Source: Euglena gracilis
Taxonomy: Eukaryota; Euglenida; Euglenophyceae; Euglenales
DNA length: 64,000 nt
Direction: 5' to 3'
NCBI GenBank assembly: GCA_039621445.1
Contig: CP154956.1
Coordinates: 7,900,584 to 7,964,583, forward strand
The notes beneath the pieces are model-generated. The model saw nothing but the letters and a program-made list of their open reading frames with translations. It was not told where the DNA came from and searched no databases. Position numbers and translations under genes: made by a program. Within the stretch, counting starts at the first letter, position 1; each line of letters opens with the position of its first letter. Shown one piece after another: positions 11,376-21,585 of the stretch.

Positions 11376-11726
11376 CTACGCGCCGGCGACCTACCTCCGT
11401 AGCATCTCCCGTCTGCCGCACACAGGTGGATCGTTGTGCGGCTCGGCGGCGGCGCACGATGCTTGGCGGGTGCACGATGGCGGTCGTTGACGCGGGGCCT
11501 GGGACAGCGCCGCTGCTTGCGGGGGCAGCGCCGTCCGGCTTGGCGGTGCGGTGGCGGACGCGGGTGCGGGTGCCGGCGACGGCGGTATCGCGCTGGGCGG
11601 CACGGCTGCTTGGCGGGTTGGTGGGGTGCGCTCGCACAGGTATCGGACGACACCTTCGGGAATGCGACACGCTTGCTCCCGGGTGCCACGCTGTTAGGAT
11701 GCCCCTCCCAGCTGCCGTCGGTGATG
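11376..11726 (-). other. Arg/Pro-rich stretch of F2 between the methyltransferase-like ORF and protease
   Basis: An open but low-complexity frame (Pro, Arg, His, Ala) that may be the continuation of the upstream ORF before the SINE-like insertion. No recognisable domain. Confidence 0.4.
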
Positions 11727-12344
11727 TCACCGTCCATGTTGCTCCTCCACGATGTTCTCGCACTGGCCGTCACACACGGTGTCCTGCATGGGGGCCATGG
11801 AGTCCGCGATCCAGAAGCGTGTGGGCTTGCGATATCCCCACGCCTCGAACATGCAGTAGTCCACATCGACGTACTGCATGTCCTCCACGACCTTGCGGTG
11901 GCGGAGATTCCCATAGCGGGGATTCTCCTGCCACCACAGGGACGGCCGCAGGTAGGCGATGATCTCCTTCGCCTTGCGGACCCGGAAGTCGGCCTTCCGC
12001 AGCCGCCGCCTCCTGGTCGTCCGGCTTGGTGCGGACTGGCGCGGCGCTCGCTCCTGCTGCTGCCGGACTGGGAGCGTCGCGGTGGCACGATGCTGCGCAG
12101 ACGATGGCACGGACACTGCTGGCTTGGCGGGGGGCGAGGACTGCGCAGCCGAGACCGGTCGCGCCGCAGACAGTTGCTCGGAACGACGGGACTTCTTCTG
12201 TAACACGGACCAGTAGTTGTTTGTTGAAATCCGATGGTCCCCGCCTTGACCGTGTGCTTCAGGGCACGGTCTCTCCCCTCCTTGGGAGATTTGAGGCCTG
12301 CTGGGTCTGGGGGGCGTGCGGGGCTCTTGGGTGATTGCCCGCAC
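11727..12344 (-). CDS. F2 ORF with a methyltransferase-like ENP...DYC...RKPT motif
   Basis: The C-terminal half reads KAKEIIAYLRPSLWWQENPR, then HRKVVEDMQYVDVDYCMFEA, GYRKPTRFWIADS, and DTVCDGQC. I associate this ENP-DYC-RKPT-W-CxxxC pattern with a cytosine-methyltransferase-like domain found in retroelement polyproteins of algae and dinoflagellates. That assignment is from memory of the motif and needs a profile search. The N-terminal half is a basic, Ser/Pro/Ala-rich region. It lies between gag and protease, and could be a separate product or the C-terminus of a Gag fusion. The Cys that a true C5-methyltransferase uses cannot be pointed to, so it may not be catalytic. Confidence 0.5.
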   Translation of the reverse strand: MRAITQEPRTPPRPSRPQISQGGERPCPEAHGQGGDHRISTNNYWSVLQKKSRRSEQLSAARPVSAAQSSPPAKPAVSVPSSAQHRATATLPVRQQQERAPRQSAPSRTTRRRRLRKADFRVRKAKEIIAYLRPSLWWQENPRYGNLRHRKVVEDMQYVDVDYCMFEAWGYRKPTRFWIADSMAPMQDTVCDGQCENIVEEQHGR

Positions 12345-12410
12345 GCTGACGCTGGCGTTGGGATTTGACGGCCGGCCCAGACCCCCATCCCTGGGGCCTG
12401 GGCGGCCCCG

Positions 12411-15400
12411 TCACTCACGATACTGCTCCTGGACGGCCGAGACGTTGCTCTTGCCGTCCTTGCCTTTGCCGTTAGACTTTCCTTTTCCTTGATCTCCTTT
12501 GGCTCCACCTTTCGCCTTGCCTTTTCCTTTGCCTTCATCTTGTCTTGGGGCATTCGATGTCCACTGCTCGCCATGGTACCCACCACCTTTTACTTTTCCT
12601 TCATTTCCTTGCCATGCACTCGATGACCACTGCTCGGCTTGGTATCCACCCTTTCCCTTTCCTTCTTCACTCGTCCATGGGCTCGATGACCACTGCTCTG
12701 GGTACCCACGTCCCCCTTGGCCTTGTCCCTTGCCTTGGGGCGTGGGCACCGGCGGCGTCGGCGGACGTGGTTGCTGCGCTTGCTTCTCCTTCTTCGGCGG
12801 CACGTTCGTCTTCTCCCCCTCCTGGACGTACGGCTCCTCGGTGGTGTCGTCGACCTCCACGTCCCGTTGCCAGCGTGGTACCGGCCGCTTCTCCGGGATC
12901 TCCTTCTCCTTCTCGGGGGCCATCTTCGCCTCCATCCGCAGCCATCTCACCATGAGGTTGTGGATGTCCTTCGCCGGTATGTCGCACGAGTCGGCCATCA
13001 CCGTGACGATGCTGCCGCCCTCGAGCCGCTGGCGGTCGTACACGGCCTTGAACCAGGGTGCGGTGCCAGTCGCCCACTGGCACCACCACGAAGCGGCGCC
13101 CCGCCTTCCGCACCGAGGCGGGGGCCACCGTGGTCTCTTGCTTGATCATCTCCTTCTCCTCCCCCACCGTCGGGTCCATCGGCAGGCCCTCCAGCACGAT
13201 GGACCGGTGGTCCACCCGCTTGTCCTCGTCCTGCGCCACCTTCCGGCGCCAGGGGTGGAGGGACATGGCCTCCCGAGGAGCTTCCCCAGCTCCTCCTCCG
13301 TGCCCACCTGCCTCGCCATGGACGCCATCTGCGCGTAATACTCCCTCCAGGACTTCTCGGTCAGCTTCCCGCTCGTCACCAAGTTCAGCTTCCTCATACG
13401 CCGCCGCAGGACCTCCTTGTCCTCGCCGCCGTTCGCCAGGTCCACCTCCGCGAACGGCACGTCATACTCCACCTCTCCTTTGGTCTCGATCTCCTCGTCC
13501 AGCATCAGCACCGTGGCTTCGTCCAAAGCCGCGCGGAACATGGCGAGACGCTGGGCTGACGTGATGGACGGCCACGCCTGCTCGAGTTCCCGAAGGAACA
13601 GGAGCCACCGCCTCCGCCACTGCGTCCAGTCCTCCGGATGCCCGGAGAACCGGCCCGGGAGGAGGCTGATGACGGAGTCCACAAGCGGCGGCGGGAGGAA
13701 GTGCAGGGCCGCTGGCTGGGCCTGCACCGGGGCGATGCGGTCCTCTCGCACCGCGGACACGCTGGCGACGGGGACGGCGGACGGCGTGGTCAGGCGGGCG
13801 ATGGAGAGGGACGGCACACCGCCCCCTCCCGCCGCGGCCTGCTTCCGGACCAGCCGGAGAGCTGGTCGGAGGGTGGACGACGGCTTCTCCTGCACCACGG
13901 ACTTTTCTTGCGTGGGCTTCTCCATCTGGACCGTTTTCACCTCTGGCACTGGTTGCTGCCGGGCCACCGGTTCCGGCTGCTGCTCAGCCGGGGGTGGCGG
14001 AGCCTTGGCGGGCATTGACGGCACCGCCTTGGCTTGGGAGGTTACGATCACCTTCGAGACGATCTGGTCCAGCCGCTGCACGGCCATCACCACGGCCTGC
14101 GTCTGGACGTTCACCTTCTGCACTTCGGCCTCCACCACCCGGATCTTGTCTCCGGGGCTGTCCGCGGCGACCCGTTGCACGGCCACAGTCAGCCCTTGGG
14201 CTTGGGCTCCCACCTTCTGGATCTCCGTCTCCACCTTCTGGAACCTCCCCACGATCAGCGGCGGCAGCACTGTGGCCTTTGGCTCCTTGGCCGCGGCTGC
14301 CTCCACCTTGGTGGTGAGGGAGGACACCTGCGCCACCAGGAACTTGACCTGCTCCTTCAGCCAGGCGTTCTCGGCCTGCTGATACTGCAGCTGCTCCACC
14401 AGGCGCGGCATCACCTCCACCGCCTTGCCCTGCGCCACCGCAATCGCCTCCATCTTGGCAGTGAAGGCGGCCATCTGCGCCTCGACGGCGTTGAGTTTCC
14501 CTGCAGCTGGGCGTTCTCGGCCCGCCACCGCTCCTTCTCTTGCAGCAGCTCCTGCACCGCGGCCCTGAGATGCGCCACCTCCACCAGCTCGGAGTCCACT
14601 CGTCGGTACGCCGCTCTTCACCGCCATCACTGCGGCCGCGGCGTTGTCTTCCGCCTCCTTCACCTTCGCCCGGATCCTTCGACGATTCTCACTGAAGTCT
14701 CCGAGCGCGTCGTGGGTGTACTTCTCCACTCTTGTCATCCGCTCCTCCGCCGTGGCCACCATGGGCGTGAGCTTGTGGAGTTGTGATATTCCTTGATGTA
14801 GTCTGACGATGTCGTCCTTCACCTTCACCACGTACTCCATCAGGTCCACGTGGGCCCCTTCTTGGGCCGCCATCCTTTTCTTCAGCTCTTGCACCGCCAG
14901 ACCTTGCTCGTCCACCTTGTCCTTCACGGCGGCGGCCATTTGCACGGCCGCCCAACTGTCCCACATCTCCTTCGCCTTGGAGCCGATGAAGTCGACGGTG
15001 TTGCAGAGGCGGTCCATCCACGTCTGCAACGCAGCGTATGCTGCCTCCCACTCGGGGGGGGCCCTGCATGACGTCGTCCGGCTTTCCCGCGGTGTCGTAT
15101 ATCTCGCTCTGGTCCCCGCCCGCCAGCCACTCCTCGTCGTCATCACGAGGACCTTCTCCCCGGCGTTGTTGAGCACTTTCACCTTCTCCTTCACCCTCAT
15201 CATCTCCTTCGTCATCGGAGAGGCCCAGCCGCGGCACCTTGTGCGGCCGGACCGAGGATGGGGGGTTGCGGAAGTGTGGGTGCACGGCGGTGGTGCTCGG
15301 GTGTTCGCTGGGCGACCGGTAGGGAGGCGGCACTGCCACCGGTGCGGCGATTGCTGCTTGGCTGGACGACGACGCCATCTGCGACGGCGAGAGCCCTGCC

Positions 15401-15645
15401 ACCGGTACAGGTGGCAGAGCAGACTTCGAGGACGGATGCACAGATGGGATCAGGCCAGCCACGGGGACGGGGATCCCGTCTCGGCCCTCGGACTCGCCGG
15501 GGCCCAGCTCGTGGGCGGGGTGATATGTGATGGCCCGCATGCCCTCATCAGGGCTCCTCGGTGGCCCGGGGCTGGGCACGGGCACCGGCAGGCCTGCGAA
15601 GGCCCGCTCACTCTGCAGCTCCGGGACGCCCCACAGGTGGGGCAC
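12411..15645 (-). pseudogene. F2 Gag (broken by frameshifts)
   Basis: In order: a Pro/Ser-rich N-terminus (first ATG at 15540); an acidic patch; a long helical, coiled-coil-prone region (about 15050-13950, for example EAQMAAFTAKMEAIAVAQGK); a Pro-rich linker; and a capsid-like region starting LLPGRFSGHPEDWTQWRRRW (about 13650-13260). The C-terminus is Gly-Lys-rich with repeated EQWSSS(P/A)W modules and no CCHC knuckle. Frameshifts occur at a G7 run near 15055, near 13260 and near 13060. The basic GK tail probably takes over RNA binding. The stop is at 12411-12413. Confidence 0.8.
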
Positions 15646-16153
15646 CTCGGACGGGAAGGGGAACGGGAAGGGCAGGGAAGGGATCAGCTGGGGGAAGGGT
15701 GGGGTCCCGGGGAAAAGCTGAGAGGGTGGGGCCCCAGGTGATAGCCAGGGGGTCGGGTCCCAGCTCTGGGGCTGGGCTAATTTCGGGAACAGGATGGGGA
15801 CTTGGGACGAGTCTCGAGGGCTATCGACTAGGGACTCGGATTGAAGGGGGATGAGTGGGAGTTGGGGTGGGGCTGGGAGCGCGGGAAACGGGGATTGTGG
15901 GGATGGGAGTGGGGATGGGGCAGGGGATCGGGGGTATCTTCTTGTGGTGTTTTCTTGCGCTTCCCGAGGGCTATCGGAAAGACTTGCGGTGGGGGGCTAC
16001 CACTTCAGAGTCCGCCGCAAAGGTTGGCATCCTGTCTGTGTCCCGGTGGGCCGTAGCCTCTTCGTGTGTGGAAAATTCTGGGGATGTGTGCACGCTTCGC
16101 ATTTCTAAAAGAAGGCACTCGAGAAAATGGCCTTCAATGATCAACGTAGAACG
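15646..16153 (-). other. F2 5' leader
   Basis: Between PBS and gag, mostly G-rich on the plus strand with GGGATGGGG-like motifs. Noncoding as far as I can see. The first gag ATG is at 15540, giving a leader of about 0.6 kb. Confidence 0.5.
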
Positions 16154-16171
16154 AACAAGCCTCTGCTACCA
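16154..16171 (-). promoter_or_regulatory. F2 primer-binding site
   Basis: Minus-strand TGGTAGCAGAGG directly follows the LTR 3' end. It is complementary to an initiator-Met-type tRNA 3' end (CTCTGCTA-CCA). There is no spacer, unlike F1, where CT precedes TGG. Confidence 0.75.
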
Positions 16172-16784
16172 GTTTTCCCCTCTCGCCGGTTCGGTGACCG
16201 GGCGCGGAATGGGCTCCACGGCAGGCCGAGTGGGGGAAAACAGTCACCCGGCGCTCCGGTAAAAATAGGCACACGCCTCCCAAAAATTCTCTTTTTTTTG
16301 TGTCTTTTGGTCCCTGAATTCAGCCAGAACCTGGGTTCCGGCAGCCAAAAAATTCAAAAAATGGGGGGGGGCAACGGTATTTTTGGCTAACTCCTTGGGG
16401 GTGCCTCTGAAGCAGTAGGGGGGGGGGGAAAGCCTGGATTGAATTTAAAAAATGGTAGCGGGGGGGGGGGCGGAAGAACGCCTTCACCTTGCTTCCCAGC
16501 GCCGGTTGCCCTTCTTTTTTGAATTTGAATCGCTGCCTTGGGTTCCCCTTTGGCTTGGCCTTCCGGATTAACTTTTTTGAATTTCTTGGACAATTGTTTT
16601 ATTGAAATCAGATTGATATTTTGATTCTTCTTGATTCAGCATGCACAATTCTTTGAATGAAACATTCGGAAGAGAGAACCTGGGGGAGGATAGTACACAG
16701 GTAAAAAAAGTAGCGGAATGGGGCATAAAATGCGCTAATTCCAGTGTGCAGGCGCCAGGCCGCCTCCCGCCGGCCACCCCCCCA
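16172..16784 (-). repeat. F2 5' LTR
   Basis: About 613 bp, the partner of 4429-5029. It abuts copy 1 sequence resuming at 16785 (CCCTTCGAAGACC). Homopolymer runs (G7-G10) account for most of the length difference. Confidence 0.85.
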
Positions 16785-17516
16785 CCCTTCGAAGACCATT
16801 TGCGGTATTCGCCGCTAGTAAGTTTCCCACCGGGATGCTGCCATGTGCAGGATTCCATGCGCATGCATGCACACCCCTCTCCCATCTCCCCTCTCTCGGG
16901 CGTGCGACACGCAGCGCACAGGGCCGACGGCCTCTTTCCTTTCCTTTTTCTTTTCGGCGTTTGAAGCCTTAAGGCTGCCAGACAGCACCACTTTTCAGGC
17001 CTAAGCCAACCCCCCACTCCTATCTACTTTCCCCCCGGGGCAAATGCTGTCGCCGGCAGTTGGTTTTGTAGAGTAGGATTTCCTTTTGCGTGGTCAGGTT
17101 TGACTGGCCATGCGCCCTGCCCAGGTTTGACTGGTCAGAGGCCCCCTCCTTCCACACCCTCCCCATGGGTTTTCTTGGAATGCCCATGGACCCAACCCCA
17201 AGTGTCTTGGGCACACCCAAACTGGGTGGATGGGTTTGCTTGGCAACGAAACCTGCCAGCCCCATTTTCCCCAGTGGGCTAAAATATACTATATACCAAT
17301 AAGCGACCGCAGAATAAGTGCAACCATTTTGACCGTTTTGGGCTTTTTGGGTCCCCTCCTTTCCGCCCCCTCCTTTGAGTGGACCCCTGTGCGACGGAAA
17401 GGGCCCCTGTGGATGCGCCACGGTGCACCTCCCACAGACCAGGTCTGTGTCCGAAATCCCTGTGGCCAGAATGCCTGGTCCAAAGGGGAAATAGGGCATA
17501 GCCATGGAAGGGGAAT
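16785..17516 (+). other. Copy 1 3' UTR and polypurine tract
   Basis: Noncoding, and the reverse of copy 2 sequence 20763-21490. The last bases, ATGGAAGGGGAA (17505-17516), form the polypurine tract directly before the LTR. Confidence 0.75.
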
Positions 17517-17830
17517 GTGTACCAGGCGTATGTTTTTGTCCCCTTCCGTTGAGGAAGTTAGGAGGGAAGCAGATCCTATTAGGATTTCCTAATGGGTGCC
17601 CCTTCTCTCTCCTCAGGTGGTATTCTGTTTTTCCCTTTGTCCTTCCTTTTTCTTCGGACCGGACTTGGGTATCCAGTCCGTCCTCCCTGCATTGCTCCGT
17701 GCTTTGCTTCTTGGGCAGTGGGAAAAGGGATTTTCTGTTACTCTGATTTTCAGTTCCCAAGCAGGTGAGCCCAGGCGAAAGCGAAGGCTTTTTGGGAATT
17801 GGGAAAGGGGAATTGGGAATCAGACGTACA
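17517..17830 (+). repeat. F1 LTR (3' LTR of copy 1, also heading a leader)
   Basis: 314 bp, TGTGTACCAGGCG at the start and GACGTACA at the end. It is the same subfamily as the 306-bp LTRs of copy 2. It is preceded by a polypurine tract and followed by PBS plus leader, so it serves as the 3' LTR of copy 1 and the 5' LTR of a following, truncated unit. Confidence 0.85.
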
Positions 17831-17952
17831 CTTGGTAGCAGAGTGGTTACAATCCTACACATACTTCACAGAAAGAAAGGCTACCAGGTATTATACACTT
17901 GGTAGCAGATTGGTTCGATCCTATGCTGACTGGCAGCGGCGGGCCCCTGCAG
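17831..17952 (+). other. F1 leader fragment with two PBS motifs
   Basis: CT then TGGTAGCAGAG at 17833, and a second ACACTTGGTAGCAGA with TGG at 17902, followed by TTGGTTCGATCC and the leader bases CCTATGCTGACTGGCAGCGG. It matches the copy 2 leader. It is cut off at 17952 by element X. Confidence 0.8.
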
Positions 17953-18956
17953 TGTACGTCCTACCTTATCGCTTTCGCCCTTTGGTGCGCAGAAAAAGAT
18001 ATAAGTAGGAGTAACAAGAAAAATATAAAATAAATATAAAAGCTGTATTGCCCTTTTCCCCAAATAAGAGGCAGAGCACAAGACAGGGGAGAAGCTCTAT
18101 GGGCTACGACAAGGAAAAGTGCCAAGCGACTTGGCTGTCCTTTCAGGACTTCAAAATTAGAAAAACGAAACTTCGAAATTAAGTCTTGAATCAAAGACCA
18201 GAATGGAATAAAATACCACCTGTGGAGAGGAGAACCAGAAAAAGGATTAGGTATTTCTAATTCAGGCCGTTGGCCATCTGTAGGAATACCACCTAGCATA
18301 GTACTGTGTATGGGGCTCAGAGCTATATCTGGCCGTAGGCTTATACCCACATACACAGTACCATGGCCTTTCGGCTGCCTCGTACACATCCCCCTCCCAG
18401 GGCTATGCCCGATTTCCCTATGGGACCGGGCCAGTCGGAATGCCGGACACAGTCCTGGAGACGGGGACCTGTCACAGAGCCGTATGCGGATTTTGGTTCT
18501 CCTGTCACCAGGGGTGTGGGAAGGAAAGTGCGAAATAACGCAAAAACGAGCAAAAGAGGTTAACCGCTTATGCGGTGCCATCTTATTGCGGCAAAGGGGT
18601 GGAAGTGGAAGAGCCCATTGGAAAGTGGGGCTGGAAGATTTCCATTCCAGAACGTGCCATCCACCCAGTTTGGGGTGTGTCTATGACACGCGGGAAGGTC
18701 TCATTCCATAATCGGAAAAGATTGACGGGTAGGGTGTGGAAGGAGGGGGCACCTGGCCAGTCATATCTGACCAGGGAGAAACACCTATTTACAAAACCAA
18801 CTGTCGGCGACAGCGATATTTTGCCCAGTGAGGAAAAGGAGAGAGGAGTGGGGGGCTGGTCAAAAGAGCTTAGCATAAGCTTTGCTGTCTGGCAGTCTTA
18901 TGGGGCCTTATGGCCGAAAAGCGACAAGTTGGGAACTATTAATACGGTGTGCGCGC
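17953..18956 (-). mobile_element. F1-type element X: 3' LTR and 3' UTR only
   Basis: LTR 17953-18388 (436 bp) starts TGTACGTCC and ends CGTACACA on the plus strand, in minus orientation. A purine tract (plus-strand TCCCCCTCCCAG from 18389) and a 3' UTR similar to copy 3 at 35591-36180 follow. LTR sequence groups with copy 4 (AAGGGCAATACA, ACTCCTACTTATATC shared). It is cut at 18956 by T1, and its right part is missing. It sits directly in the leader of the preceding unit. Confidence 0.8.
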
Positions 18957-20250
18957 TGTGAGCGCAGGCCAGATTTGAGATTTATTTTAGTCAAAGATGC
19001 CAGCAAAAATTAGGAATTGCCTGACAGAGATTTTGGGGAATTACATTTTTCACAGGCAAGCTGGCAAACAGTGTACAAGTTTGCGTGGGACTCTGAACTG
19101 GATTCAAGTACCAAGTTTTGTCTTCTGGGGTGCTGTGTGGGGAAGTTTGGGGAGAAGACCCCTCAAGACTGAAAAGTAGGTTTTGGCCAGAAGTCTGATG
19201 TGGTGAAATTATCTGGAACACTGGACCATCCCCCAAATTGCACAATCTTGTGTGTCATTTGCAGTGTAGAAAAGCCCCGTACAAACGTACCTGTGGAGCC
19301 GGGAGACACTCAGAAGTGAAATGTGATGGAAGTGGCGGGCCAGCTCAGCAGAAAAAGGTGGGCAAGGCAGAGGAAGACACCAGTTGGCGCACAGCGAGAT
19401 GCTGTGTTGGGCCACCATGATCAACTCTCCAGATCAAGCTAGCAGCGGGTGATCCCGGAGTTGGTGCTGCTGTGGGTCTTGGTTGGAGCCTGGGCTGAAG
19501 GACAGACGAATGTCAATCACAGCCCGCCATCATCATCAATAATCTATCTCAACGTCCAAAATGTCTGTCAAGATGTCATTTCAGGGTCAAGGTAAAGTCA
19601 AGATGTCAAGTTCAAGTTCAAGATCCCAAGGAATCTGTGGTGGAAAAAAGTTGTCATGTCAAGGTTTCAATTTCCCGAGGTCAATCTGCGAAGGGGTTCT
19701 GTCATCATTTAAAAGTTTTCAAGTTCCCAAGGTCAATCTGTGGAGGAGGTAAGGTGTGATGTCCAAGCTTTCAAGTTCCCAAGTTCAGGGTGTCAAGTTT
19801 CAACGTCATTGGCCAAGTTCCCCCTGGAGATTTCGGCACGAGGAGACTGACCTCGTAAAAAAAAGTGATCAGCGTTGTGCAACAGCCCTACAAATGCACA
19901 TCTGCTGACCATCTTCGAGTTCATCTGCCTGTTGCTGCTGTGATGGCTGTGGTGTGTGCCGCCTCCCCGTTCGGTGCTGGGCCGCTTCAAGGTTGCTCTG
20001 CTCCGGTTTGGCTCGGCGGGGGTCGCCGAAGCCCCGGCTGGACCCCATGGGGGGTCATGTTGTACGGGGTAAGGCGTACGACATTGCTCTATAAGGTGGA
20101 AAGGCTGGGGTGGAGGTAGGCGGGCCCCACATGGTATTTATCTGTGGATTTGGACATGTTTACGATAATCTGTGGATTCGAAGATATGGCAGTTTAAGTT
20201 CGAGAACCGCCTTTCGCCACTTTGCCATGTCGCTGCTGCGTGTGCGTCAG
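18957..20250 (+). mobile_element. T1: small non-autonomous LTR element, 3' truncated
   Basis: LTR 18957-19242 (TGTGAGCG...AAATTGCA) is about 286 bp, and about 1 kb of noncoding interior follows. The interior matches T2 in reverse, including the GAAGCCCCGGCTGGACCCC-like stretch (about 20030) and an imperfect tandem repeat (about 19560-19860). Similarity to T2 ends near 20250 with no 3' LTR. No protein-coding potential. It interrupts the 3' UTR of X. Confidence 0.75.
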
Positions 20251-20449
20251 GGTTTGATATAAGGAGGGCGTACATGGTTTAGGTGGGGGGTGTCCCCTCT
20301 ACCCCCCCCCCTTCCTGGCCCGCAGGATTTGGATTTGGATTTGGTATGCCTCGCACGCAACGCCCGCGGTCAGCAGCCAATGCCGAAGCCTTAACTGCCG
20401 CCGCGGGGCGGACCCGAGGCCCGGGAATGGAGCGTGGAGGGGAGAAGAG
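20251..20449. other. Unassigned 200 bp
   Basis: Includes GGATTTGGATTTGGATTTGG (three short repeats) and a C9 run. I see no gene or known element. Confidence 0.4.
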
Positions 20450-20456
20450 GGAACAG

Positions 20457-20762
20457 TGTACGTCTGATTCCCAATTCCCCTTTCCCAATTCCCAAAAGCC
20501 TTCGCTTTCGCCTTGGCGCACCTACTTGGGAACTGAAAATCAGAGTAACAGAAAATCCCTTTTCCCACTTCCCAAGAAGCAAAGCACGGAGCAATGCAGG
20601 GAGGACGGACTGGATAACCAAGTCCGGTCCGGAGAAAAGGAAAGACAAAACAGAATACCACCTGTGGAGAGAGAAGGGGCACCCATTAGGAAATCCTAAT
20701 AGGATCTGCTTCCATCCTAACTTCCTCAACGGAAGGGGACAGAAGCATACGCCTGGTACACA
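20457..20762 (-). repeat. Copy 2 3' LTR
   Basis: 306 bp. On the plus strand, TGTACGTCTGATTCCC at the left edge and CCTGGTACACA at the right edge. The adjoining purine tract (minus-strand GGGAGGGGGA, 20763-20772) marks it as the 3' LTR. Confidence 0.9.
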
Positions 20763-21585
20763 TCCCCCTCCCAGGGCTATGCCCAATTTCCCCTTTGGAC
20801 CAGGCATTCTGGCCACAGGGATTTCGGACACAGACCTGGTCTGTGGGAGGTGCACCCTGGCGCATCCACAGGGGCCCTTTCCGTCGCACAGGGGTCCACT
20901 CAAAGGGGGGGGGCGGAAAGGAGGGGACCCAAAAAGCCCAAAACGCGCAAAATGGTTTCACCTATTTTGCGGTGGCTTATGGGTGTATAGTATATTATAG
21001 CCCATTGGGGAAAATGGGGCTGGCAGGTTTCCTTGCCAAGCAAACCCATCCACCCAGTTTGGGTGTGCCCAAGGCACTTGGGGTTGGGTCCATGGGCATT
21101 CCAGGAAAACCCATGGGGAGGGTGTGGAAGGAGGGGGCCACTGACCAGTCAAACCTGGGCAGGGCGCATGGCCAGTCAAACCTGACCACGCAAAAGGAAA
21201 TCCTACTCTACAAAACCAACTGCCGGCGACAGCATTTGCCCCGGGGGGAAAGTAGAGAGGAGTGGGGGGTTGGCTTAGGCCAGAAAAGTTGTGCTGTCTG
21301 GCAGCCTTAAGGCCTCAAACGGCCGAAAAGAAAAGAAAGGGAAAGGAAAAGAGGCCGTCGGCCCTGTGCGCTGCGTGTCGCACGCCCGCGAGAGGGGAGA
21401 GGGGAGAGGGGTGTGCATGCATGCGCACGGAATCCTGCCCATGGCAGCTTCCCGGTGGGAACTTGCTAGCGGCGAATACCGCAACGGGTCTTCGAAGGGG
21501 TTGTTCGGGCGAGTACCCAAACAGGGTGTCAGGCGAATACCTGACGAGGGTTCTGAAAGACGCCGCCTTGGCGCTTACAGACACC
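20763..21585 (-). other. Copy 2 3' UTR
   Basis: Noncoding, homologous to 16785-17516 and to the start of the copy 1 3' UTR. It holds a GA-rich stretch near 21390-21412 and no ORF of interest. Confidence 0.7.

Larger units (their letters stand above)
4429..16784 (-). mobile_element. F2: GC-rich Ty3-type chromovirus, 12.4 kb, nested in copy 1
   Basis: Direct repeats 4429-5029 and 16172-16784 are its LTRs. A PBS lies just inside the right LTR and a purine tract just inside the left one, so it is transcribed on the minus strand. Order on that strand: gag, a methyltransferase-like ORF, protease, RT, RNase H, integrase, chromodomain. Base composition is much more GC-rich than the F1 elements. Several frameshifts, a stop in RNase H and a lost RT active site show it is inactive. 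The terminal dinucleotides are not a clean TG...CA pair (5' TGGGG, 3' AAAAC). Confidence 0.85.
1..17830 (+). mobile_element. F1 copy 1: defective Ty3-type LTR element, split by F2
   Basis: The window opens inside the 5' leader of this element; its 5' LTR lies upstream. The leader (1-110) matches the leader of copy 2 read in reverse near 27375-27490. A broken gag, a displaced inverted block and the last part of ORF3 follow up to 4428. The sequence then resumes at 16785 and ends in a 3' LTR at 17517-17830. Joining 4428 to 16785 restores colinearity with the 3' region of copy 2 (about 21500). Protease, RT, RNase H and integrase are absent, so it could only have moved with help. It is the host of the F2 insertion and therefore older than F2. 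Confidence 0.85.

Noticed and set aside
4420-16790. Target-site duplication of F2
   Set aside because: CGAAGA occurs on both sides but not at matching distances from the LTR ends, so I do not claim it.
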